In this document: piece by piece, positions 1 through 4,843 of the stretch
Position numbering within the stretch: position 1 is the first letter of the stretch
Layout of the letters: each line of letters opens with the position of its first letter
NCBI GenBank assembly: GCA_016184445.1
Contig: JACPCT010000345.1
Location: 1 to 5,028 of the forward strand
Length of the DNA: 5,028 bases
From: Candidatus Tectimicrobiota bacterium
GTDB taxonomy: Bacteria; UBA8248
Reading direction: 5' to 3'
Notes under the pieces: generated by a model
Told to the model about the DNA's origin: nothing
The model's database searches: none
The model's input: only the letters and a program-made list of their open reading frames with translations
Translations under genes and position numbers: made by a program

Positions 1-106
1 CGACCCGCAGGCTGACCTCCTTGACCGCGGCCAGCCCCCCGAAGTTCTTCGACACCCTCTCGATGGAGAGAGACTCGCCCGCCGGAGTCACGATTGGCTC
101 ACCCAT
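1..106 (-). CDS. livG: Branched-chain amino acid-type ABC transporter ATP-binding protein LivG, N-terminal fragment
   Basis: Only the first 35 codons are present; the gene runs off the left edge. After a variable tail of about 12 residues, residues 13-35 (beginning LSIERVSKNFGGLAAVKEVS) match the opening beta strands of an ABC ATPase. F22 in the KNFGG segment sits where the adenine-stacking A-loop aromatic lies, and the LAAVKEVSL strand normally leads directly to Walker A, which is outside the window. In the family this cytoplasmic subunit hydrolyses ATP to drive LivH/LivM. It follows the binding-protein gene on the same strand, which strongly supports LivG rather than another ABC ATPase. The ATG at 106 has only a weak Shine-Dalgarno (GGGAAA directly before it). 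An in-frame GTG at 169 would add 21 low-complexity residues and overlap the upstream stop as GTGA. I prefer the ATG because the extension looks non-coding and contains a hairpin. Confidence 0.88.
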   Translation of the reverse strand, partial: MGEPIVTPAGESLSIERVSKNFGGLAAVKEVSLRV

Positions 107-117
107 TTTCCCGGGGC

Positions 118-146
118 GCGCCCGGACCCCGACGGCATCCGGGCGC
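118..146 (-). promoter_or_regulatory. Intercistronic hairpin between binding-protein gene and livG
   Basis: A perfect 9-bp inverted repeat: GCGCCCGGA at 118-126 pairs with TCCGGGCGC at 138-146, around an 11-base loop. It lies in the 59-base gap after the binding-protein stop and ends 12 bases before the livG ATG. There is no U-tract after it on the transcript, so it is not a classical intrinsic terminator. By analogy with hairpins that follow binding-protein genes in other transport operons (for example after malE), it could protect the upstream mRNA 3' end or reduce livG expression, giving an excess of binding protein over ATPase. That role is inferred; the base pairing is directly visible. 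Its 3' arm also abuts a second short palindrome, GGGCGCGCCC at 114-123, which is mutually exclusive with part of the stem. Confidence 0.5.
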
Positions 147-165
147 CCCTCCCCCCGCCCCGCGC

Positions 166-1425
166 TCACTGGCAGAACTTGCAGGGGGGGAAGTCCTTTT
201 CATACACCGGCTGCTTGAGGAACTCCTCCGGCTTGTACGTCCAGAACTGGGTCACGTCCTCGTACACGTGCAGCACGTGGTGGTACAACTTTCCAGAGGC
301 ATCCTTGCGCACGTCGCGGATGTAGACGTTCGTGTTCAGGTTCCCGTAGCCGTCCGACACCTTCGGACCCGCCGGCATGCCCTCCGTGACCTTGGTGCGG
401 CCCAGGGCCTCCATGAACTTCGCCTTGTTCTCGACGTCCCCCTTGATCGCCTCGATGGCCTTGTAGATCAGCACCAGGGCGCCGTAGTACCCCTCGGCGT
501 AGTAGCCCGGGTCCTTGCCGCCCAGATGCTTCTTGAAGTTCGTGACGAACTCCTGGTTGTCCTTCGAGGGGTAGGCGGCGCCGCCGTAGATGTGGGCCGT
601 GATCCAGCCGAGAACGTCCTCGCCCTGGGCCGCGAGGGCGAACTCGTCCGTGTTGGTGCCGTTGCCCACGAGGACGTACTTGTCCCTGAGCCCCGCCTGC
701 TGGTACTGCTTCGGGAAGCGGAGGGCCTGCGGCCCCGCGAGGGTCACGAACATCCCGTCCGCGTCCTTGCGGAACTGGCCGATGTAGGGCCCGTAGTCCA
801 CGGTGTTGATGGGCGCGTAGATCTTCTGGACGACCTGGCCGCCCATGTCCTCGAACACCTTCTGGAAGCCCCCCGAGGACTCGTAGCCGAAGGCGTAGTC
901 GGGCCCGAAGATGATGACCTTCTTCACCTGGGGCTTGTTCTGGCGCAGCCAGTGGGCCATGGCGTGCTGGGGCTGGCTGCAGGAGAAGTACTTGACGACG
1001 AACTTGAAGCGCTTCCGCTGGGAGAGGTCGTCCGGGCAGCTCCAGACGAAGATCGGGGTCTGGTACTGATCCCCGAGCGGCGCGATGGCGTAGCCCGTCG
1101 AGGCGAACAGGCCGCCCATCACGATGTGGGCCTTGTCGCCCGTGATGAGCTTGCGCACCTTGGTCACGCCCAGGGGGACCTTTCTCTGGTCGTCCTCGGC
1201 GTAGAACTCGACCTTCCGCCCGGCCACCGTGGTCCCGTACTTGTCCTTGAAGGCCTCGGTGGCGGCCATCTGGTGGGCGCCATGGATGGCGAGCACCCCG
1301 GTCTTCGAGGTGAGCAGCCCGATGCGGATGGGCCCCTTCTCGGCGGCACCCCCCCGCGGGGCCAGGATGAGGCCGAGGACCAACGCCGCTGCCAAGACCG
1401 ACAATCCGACAAGCGCTCTTTTCAT
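166..1425 (-). CDS. Periplasmic substrate-binding protein of a branched-chain amino acid-type (HAAT) ABC transporter
   Basis: A 419-residue secreted ligand-binding protein of the Leu/Ile/Val-type family (Peripla_BP_6-like). Residues 1-28 form a Sec signal peptide: MKR, a hydrophobic core of about 18 residues, then a small-residue cleavage region near GGAA-EKG. There is no lipobox cysteine, so the mature protein is probably soluble periplasmic. The mature N-terminus IRIGLLTSKTGVLAIHG (33-49) is the typical first strand plus ligand loop. AEDDQRKVPLGVTKVRKLI (76-94) and KAHIVMGGLFASTGYAIAP (98-116) follow the expected lobe-1 pattern, and KKVIIFGPDYAFG (168-180) the lobe-2 entry. The length is usual for the family. 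The start is set by a strong Shine-Dalgarno (AAGGAGGGA, 1439-1431) and by the signal peptide, although the frame stays open upstream. The start overlaps the livM stop (ATGA). Four cysteines remain in the mature chain (130, 149, 415, 418), the last two in a C-terminal CKFCQ. The ligand cannot be inferred. Confidence 0.93.
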   Translation of the reverse strand: MKRALVGLSVLAAALVLGLILAPRGGAAEKGPIRIGLLTSKTGVLAIHGAHQMAATEAFKDKYGTTVAGRKVEFYAEDDQRKVPLGVTKVRKLITGDKAHIVMGGLFASTGYAIAPLGDQYQTPIFVWSCPDDLSQRKRFKFVVKYFSCSQPQHAMAHWLRQNKPQVKKVIIFGPDYAFGYESSGGFQKVFEDMGGQVVQKIYAPINTVDYGPYIGQFRKDADGMFVTLAGPQALRFPKQYQQAGLRDKYVLVGNGTNTDEFALAAQGEDVLGWITAHIYGGAAYPSKDNQEFVTNFKKHLGGKDPGYYAEGYYGALVLIYKAIEAIKGDVENKAKFMEALGRTKVTEGMPAGPKVSDGYGNLNTNVYIRDVRKDASGKLYHHVLHVYEDVTQFWTYKPEEFLKQPVYEKDFPPCKFCQ

Positions 1426-2426
1426 CGCGATCCCTCCTTGCGCGCCGGCGCGTCCGCCCGGCCCGCCGCCCCGAATGCCTTCACCCTCGCCTCCCTGCGC
1501 TCCGCCAGGTCCCTCAGAAGGCCGATTATCCCCTGCGGGGCCAGCAGCACCACCGTGATGTAGACGAGAGCCACCACCGTAAGCCACCGGTCCGTGAAAA
1601 GGTTCACGAGGTTTTCCATCATCTTGAATATGAGGGCGCCCAGCACGGCCCCCACGAGGGTGCCCCCTCCCCCGAGGGAAACCATCAGGAGGGCGTCGAA
1701 GGAGGTGCCGAGGTCCACGAGCGGGGGCGCGACCAGGCTGTCGTAGTAGACCCAGAGCACCCCGGACAAGCCGCTGAACAGGCCGGAGAGCAGGAAGATG
1801 ATGTACTTGTGAAGCCACACGTTGTAGCCGAGGGTCCGCATCCGCGATTCGCTCTCGCGGATCCCCATGAGGGTGCGCCCGAACGAGGAGCGCACCAGGA
1901 CGGCGAAGAAGGCGAACACGCAGACGGCGATCGCCAGCACGAAATAATAGAAGGCCGTCGTGCCGGCGATGAAGGCGGGGCGCTGCACGCCGGCGATCCC
2001 GTTCTCCCCGCCGGTCATCGAGTTCCAGCGGTAGGCGAGCCCCCAGACGAGCATGGCGAGGGCGAAGGTGATCATGAGGAAGTACACCCCCGTGGCCCTC
2101 AGCGCCACGAGGGCGAACACCGCCGTCACGGCGACCGCGGCGAGCAGGCCCACCGCCAGCGCCTCGGGGAAGCCCATCTTGTAGTGGACGGACATGATGG
2201 CCGCCGCGTAGGCGCCCGTGCCGAAGTAGGCCGCGTGCCCCAGCGAGGCCAACCCCGTGTAGCCCACCATGAGGTCGAGGCTCATGGCCAGGATGGCCAT
2301 AATGAGGCACTGGACGAGCACGGTGACCATGAAGCGGCTCGCGAACCAGGGATAAACCGCGAGAAAAACCAGCGCGGCGGCGGCCGCCGCCGTCACCCAC
2401 CGGCCGCGGAGCGGATCGAAGATCAC
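1422..2426 (-). CDS. livM: Branched-chain amino acid-type ABC transporter permease LivM
   Basis: A 334-residue inner-membrane permease that pairs with LivH to form the translocation channel. Hydrophobic segments lie near residues 11-28, 33-50, 53-77, 88-110, 115-131, 158-178, 207-228, 244-266 and 280-297. Family hallmarks are GYTGLASLGHAAYFGTGAYA (55-74), LRATGVYFLMITFALAMLVW (109-128), the cytoplasmic coupling loop around GIRESESRMRTLGYN (188-202) that contacts the ATPases, SLGGGGTLVGAVLGA (250-264) and LAPQGIIGLL (295-304). The tail after about 305 is charged and cytoplasmic. It starts with GTG at 2426, overlapping the livH stop as GTGA, preceded by GGGAGGA four bases upstream, so translation is probably coupled. 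Its stop overlaps the next gene as ATGA. The length is close to the smaller members of the family. Confidence 0.95.
   Translation of the reverse strand: MIFDPLRGRWVTAAAAAALVFLAVYPWFASRFMVTVLVQCLIMAILAMSLDLMVGYTGLASLGHAAYFGTGAYAAAIMSVHYKMGFPEALAVGLLAAVAVTAVFALVALRATGVYFLMITFALAMLVWGLAYRWNSMTGGENGIAGVQRPAFIAGTTAFYYFVLAIAVCVFAFFAVLVRSSFGRTLMGIRESESRMRTLGYNVWLHKYIIFLLSGLFSGLSGVLWVYYDSLVAPPLVDLGTSFDALLMVSLGGGGTLVGAVLGALIFKMMENLVNLFTDRWLTVVALVYITVVLLAPQGIIGLLRDLAERREARVKAFGAAGRADAPARKEGSR
1431..1439 (-). promoter_or_regulatory. Strong ribosome binding site deciding the binding-protein start
   Basis: AAGGAGGGA on the minus strand, five to seven bases before ATG 1425. It is the best Shine-Dalgarno in the operon and lies inside the last codons of livM. 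It settles the start in a frame that is otherwise open back to about 2400. It fits the general need for more binding protein than membrane subunits; that last point is inference. Confidence 0.75.
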
Positions 2427-3280
2427 AGCGTCCTCCCGAAGAGCCCCTGGGGGCGCACCGCCAGGATGACCGCCATGGGGAGGAAGAGGGTGAAGTAGGC
2501 GAACTCGGGGAAGAAGCCCTTCCCGAAATTATCGACGAGGCCGACGATCAGGCTCGCGAGGACCGCCCCCTTGAGGCTCCCCATGCCTCCCACGATGACG
2601 ACCACGAACGCGTAGGGAAGAATCTCCAGGTCCAGCCCGTACTGCAGGCCCAGCCACGGGCCGCTCAGCACCCCTCCCAGCCCCGCCAGGAACGCCCCAA
2701 GCCCGAAGACCACCGTGAAGACGCGGGGGACGTCCACCCCCATCCCCGACGCCATCTCGACGTCGTCCACCGCGGCCCGGACGGCGGAGCCGAACTTGGT
2801 CTTGTTCTCGAAGAGCCACAGGCCCGCGGCCACGGCCGCCGCCACGGCGATCACGAAGAGGCGGTAGGAGGGGAAGGTGAAGCCTCCGATATTGGCGGTG
2901 AAGGAGATCGACTTGGGCTCCGCCATCAACTTCGGGTCGGGCCCCCAGATGAGGAGGATGGCGTCCTGGAGCAGGAGGACGAAGCCGAACGTGATGAGCA
3001 CCTGACCCAGGTCGTTCCCCCGCAGCCGCCGCAGGAAGAAGCGCTCGATGAGAATCCCGACCAGCGCGATCACGAGGGCCCCCCCCAGCATGGCGAGATA
3101 GAAGTTGCCCGTCGTCATGAGGATGGTCAGCCCGACGTAGGTGCCCACCAGGAAGTAGGTCCCATGGGTGACGTTGATGACTTGCATCACGCCGAAGATC
3201 AGGGAGAGGCCCATGGCGAGGAGGAAAATGAGCGCGCCGTAGGAGAAGCCGTTGAACAGCTGGGTGATCCAGAAGTTCAT
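2423..3280 (-). CDS. livH: Branched-chain amino acid-type ABC transporter permease LivH
   Basis: A 285-residue inner-membrane permease, first gene of the operon. It is hydrophobic throughout, with about eight membrane segments (roughly 9-30, 42-56, 62-78, 93-113, 138-157, 186-208, 222-250, 262-277). Typical motifs are NGFSYGALIFLLAMGLSLIF (10-29), INVTHGTYFLVGTY (35-48), the cytoplasmic coupling loop TKFGSAVRAAVDDVEMASGM (161-180), VIVGGMGSLKGAV (228-240) and the C-terminal RPQGLFG (276-282). The frame is open further upstream to 3382. I chose ATG 3280 because it begins the conserved N-terminus (MNFWITQLFNGFSYG) and has AAAGGGG (3292-3286) five bases before it; the upstream residues are Gly/Pro/Arg-rich and unlike the family. 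The last bases overlap livM as GTGA. It forms a heterodimeric channel with LivM. Confidence 0.95.
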   Translation of the reverse strand: MNFWITQLFNGFSYGALIFLLAMGLSLIFGVMQVINVTHGTYFLVGTYVGLTILMTTGNFYLAMLGGALVIALVGILIERFFLRRLRGNDLGQVLITFGFVLLLQDAILLIWGPDPKLMAEPKSISFTANIGGFTFPSYRLFVIAVAAAVAAGLWLFENKTKFGSAVRAAVDDVEMASGMGVDVPRVFTVVFGLGAFLAGLGGVLSGPWLGLQYGLDLEILPYAFVVVIVGGMGSLKGAVLASLIVGLVDNFGKGFFPEFAYFTLFLPMAVILAVRPQGLFGRTL

Positions 3281-3336
3281 CGCCGCCCCTTTGCGCAGAC
3301 CGAGCCCACGGACCGGGCGGAGGGTCCCCCCGGGCG

Positions 3337-3354
3337 GGGAGATCGCCCTCTCCC
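3337..3354 (-). promoter_or_regulatory. Hairpin in the livH mRNA leader
   Basis: Within the predicted leader of about 160 nt (3442-3281), GGGAGA and TCTCCC pair perfectly around a 6-base loop. A second, less perfect G+C-rich hairpin can form just downstream (CCGGG/CCCGG, about 3312-3333). No known riboswitch or T-box consensus is recognisable (no TGGNACCGCG-like element), and no U-tract follows. In DNA this rich in G+C, short stems are common by chance, so a role in attenuation or translation control is only a possibility. Confidence 0.25.
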
Positions 3355-3448
3355 AGGTTCCGCGCGAGGGCCCAGCCCCCACCCTTGCGCGCCGGCACCG
3401 GCAACGCGGCGGAGACGGGCCTCCCAGATGTAAGCAGCTATCGAAGAC

Positions 3449-3477
3449 ACTCTAAATTCTAGGCGCGGGGCTGTCAA
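3449..3477 (-). promoter_or_regulatory. Predicted sigma70-like promoter of the liv operon
   Basis: On the minus strand TTGACA (3477-3472, a perfect -35), a 17-base spacer and TAGAGT (3454-3449, 4 of 6 to TATAAT). It sits in the only A+T-rich island between the DinB-like gene and livH. The bases just upstream (TCATTTTTTCAATG, about 3491-3478) form an A/T-rich, UP-element-like stretch. Transcription would start near 3442, leaving about 160 nt before the livH ATG. No operator for a known regulator is recognised. Hexamers and spacing are read directly; activity is inferred. Confidence 0.6.
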
Positions 3478-3813
3478 ACATTGAAAAAATGAGCGGAAAC
3501 GGCGCCTTCCCCCCCGGCGCCCGGGCCCGGAGCGGAAGGAACTGGAGGCGGGCGCGGTTCCCCGCGAACTTTTCTCCCCGAAGTCCCTGCCCGCAGGGAA
3601 ATCGAAGGGATTCGCACGGGCAGCGCCTGCTCCAAACGGCAACCGCGCCCGGCGGCGGAGCCCCCAGGGCCATTCCCCGGATTCGTCCTGGCCCAGAAAC
3701 CGATCGGGCCTTGCCCCGCCCGGCGTCGGCATCCGGCCCATCCGCGCTTCCCTGCTCAGCGGGGGAGAAGCGGGGTGGCTCCCCTCGAACCCGGACGCTT
3801 AAGCGGCGCCGGC
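3478..3813. other. Gene-free G+C-rich spacer between the DinB-like gene and the liv promoter
   Basis: These 336 bases hold no convincing gene. Open frames on both strands give Pro/Arg/Gly/Ala-rich translations with no recognisable family and no good ribosome binding site. Several short perfect stems are visible: CGCGG/CCGCG at 3553-3566 (4-base loop), TCCCTG/CAGGGA at 3584-3599 (4-base loop), GGGGAG/CTCCCC at 3762-3784 (11-base loop) and the 10-base palindrome CGCTTAAGCG at 3796-3805. No direct-repeat array or tRNA is seen. It probably contains the 3' end of the DinB-like transcript and the upstream region of the liv promoter. Confidence 0.5.
3762..3784 (-). terminator. Weak candidate transcript-end hairpin for the DinB-like gene
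   Basis: GGGGAG (3762-3767) pairs with CTCCCC (3779-3784), extendable by one G-U pair, starting about 29 bases after the DinB-like stop codon. No run of U follows on the minus-strand transcript, so it does not meet the intrinsic-terminator pattern. It could be a 3'-end stabilising stem or lie near a Rho-dependent end. Confidence 0.2.
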
Positions 3814-4488
3814 TCAATCATAGAATTCCGGAAGCGTGAGATAGCCTTCGCGCGGGAGCGCAAGGACGGGCGTGAGCCCCTGGGCCATCTTCAGGCGCTG
3901 GACGGTGCGCAGGTGGGCGAGCACGTTCCAGAAGATGTGGCGGAGGACGGCCGTCATCTGAAGGTGGAAGAGCCCCGCCCTCTGCGGATCCTCGCGGAAG
4001 CCCGCGGGATGAAGCCTCGCCGCGATCCGGTGGTACTCGACGGGCCTCTTGGGATCCCCCGGCCGGACCCACTCCGGGTCCGTGTAATAGGTGAATTCCA
4101 TCGAGCGGAGCCCCTCCTCTCCCTCCCGGTCCATGATCCGGCAGCAAAGGCCGGCCCAGGGCCGGAGGAAGGCGATCAAGGCCCGGCGGTCGGGCGCCAG
4201 CTCGGGCGGAATGTGGCGCCCGCCCGCCCGGACGAGGCTGGCGACGGCCGGCCCCGACTCCGGGAAGGCATACCCCCGGCGGCGGAGGGTTTCCTCCGCC
4301 CGCAGGAACAGCCAGACGGGCGTCACCAGGGCGATGTGCCGCACCTGGAGGTCGATGGACCAGCGCGCCCAGGGAGGCTCCTGGGACGCGTAGGCCATCT
4401 GCTCGAGGGTAAGGCCGTCGATCTCCGACCAGACGAGGCCGGGGTAGGCCTCCAGCGACTCGCGAAGGCGCGGGAATTCGCTTTCCAT
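3814..4488 (-). CDS. Putative DinB-like (four-helix-bundle) protein of unknown function
   Basis: A 224-residue, probably cytoplasmic protein with no signal peptide or membrane segment. The family call rests on pattern. LTLEQMAYASQEPPWARWSIDLQVRHIAL (26-54) resembles the DinB-type first/second helix region, where a Trp-Ser and later a His (H51) precede a long helix. The final helix around LRHIFWNVLAHLRTVQRLK (182-200) resembles the DinB closing motif HxxxHRGQ, with H192 and the TVQ triplet in the expected place. N188 stands where the first His of HxxxH would be; H184 is a possible alternative ligand. DinB-fold proteins often bind a divalent metal and include thiol-dependent transferases and many uncharacterised members. 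The ATG at 4488 follows a clear Shine-Dalgarno (AGGGGGAG, 4500-4493). The gene is apparently monocistronic, upstream of and co-directional with the liv operon but 534 bases away from livH. The reading frame itself is secure; the family assignment is moderate. Confidence 0.85.
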   Translation of the reverse strand: MESEFPRLRESLEAYPGLVWSEIDGLTLEQMAYASQEPPWARWSIDLQVRHIALVTPVWLFLRAEETLRRRGYAFPESGPAVASLVRAGGRHIPPELAPDRRALIAFLRPWAGLCCRIMDREGEEGLRSMEFTYYTDPEWVRPGDPKRPVEYHRIAARLHPAGFREDPQRAGLFHLQMTAVLRHIFWNVLAHLRTVQRLKMAQGLTPVLALPREGYLTLPEFYD

Positions 4489-4756
4489 ATTTCTCCCCCT
4501 TGGAAGAGTGAGGCGTCTTCAGCGGCTCAATGCGCCCCGCCGGTGAACCTCCGGCCCTGATTCTTCAGGCACCGGCAGGCCGATGGCCGGGAATAAACCG
4601 CGGCGGCCTCCGTTCTCTCGAGCGAGATGGCAAAAGTGATCCCGGCGCGGGCGCCCCATCATAATCCCCCGGGCTCTCCCCCGGAAGGACGCGCCCGCGG
4701 ACCCCGCGCCTCCCCGAAGGAACGGGCCTGGCGGCCGTCAGGCCCCTGCGGTCCGT

Positions 4757-4785
4757 TTGACTCGGAGCGGATCAGGTGGCATCCT
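4757..4785 (+). promoter_or_regulatory. Weak candidate promoter for the aconitase-family gene
   Basis: TTGACT at 4757-4762 matches the -35 consensus at 5 of 6 bases, but the hexamer 17 bases later (CATCCT, 4780-4785) is a poor -10. The position, about 60 bases before the start codon, is suitable. The true promoter may be different or may need an activator. Confidence 0.25.
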
Positions 4786-4789
4786 TCTC

Positions 4790-4803
4790 CTACCGTCTAC
4801 CGT
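4790..4803 (+). repeat. Tandem 7-base direct repeat CTACCGT x2
   Basis: Two adjacent perfect copies of CTACCGT (4790-4796 and 4797-4803), about 40 bases upstream of the aconitase-family start and just after the candidate promoter. Such short repeats can be half-sites for a regulator, but two copies are also compatible with chance. Confidence 0.4.
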
Positions 4804-4843
4804 TTGTGCACATCCTCCCTCCGGACCATCGAGGGCGGTATCC

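Larger units (their letters stand above)
4489..4843. other. Divergent intergenic region between the DinB-like and aconitase-family genes
   Basis: About 355 bases without a credible gene; the one long frame here (4627-4950, plus) is low-complexity and overlaps the aconitase-family start in another frame. It must contain promoters for both flanking genes. Visible elements are a CCTGA/TCAGG stem at 4556-4569 (4-base loop), a CCGGC/GCCGG stem at 4572-4590, an imperfect operator-like palindrome TCTC-N6-GAGA at 4614-4627, and an isolated A/T patch CATCATAATC near 4657-4666 that resembles a -10 on either strand without a matching -35. Confidence 0.5.

Noticed and set aside
94..1563. A 489-codon open frame on the plus strand opposite the binding protein
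   Set aside because: It is the antisense shadow of the binding-protein and livM coding sequence. Its Val/Leu/Arg/Gly/His-rich translation matches no family, and such long antisense frames are expected when codons end in G or C.
166..2400. Extension of the binding-protein frame upstream through livM (744 codons)
   Set aside because: The upstream part is an off-frame reading of livM with Arg/Gly/His-rich sequence. The signal peptide and strong ribosome site fix the start at 1425.
1809..2498. A 229-codon plus-strand frame opposite livM
   Set aside because: Antisense shadow of a permease gene; His/Glu/Gly/Arg-rich with no recognisable domain.
3281..3382. Longer livH start adding 34 residues
   Set aside because: The added residues are Gly/Pro/Arg-rich, unlike LivH N-termini, and ATG 3280 has a good ribosome site and begins the conserved region.
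3762..3805. A GGTTCGA T-loop-like string on the minus strand beside G+C-rich stems, resembling part of a tRNA
   Set aside because: The five bases flanking the T-loop-like string do not form the required T-arm stem, and no anticodon or acceptor stem can be drawn.
3452..3817. 121-codon minus-strand frame in the spacer
   Set aside because: TTG start, Arg/Pro/Gly/Ala-rich composition, no family resemblance, and it runs across the strongest promoter candidate.
3489..3839. 116-codon plus-strand frame in the spacer
   Set aside because: Low-complexity Pro/Arg/Gly-rich translation overlapping the end of the DinB-like gene on the opposite strand; no ribosome site of note.
3775..4560. 261-codon plus-strand frame opposite the DinB-like gene
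   Set aside because: Antisense shadow. The minus-strand frame has the better start site and recognisable helix motifs.
4658..4663. TATGAT on the minus strand as a -10 for the DinB-like gene
   Set aside because: No acceptable -35 at 16-18 bases upstream, and it lies about 170 bases from the start codon.
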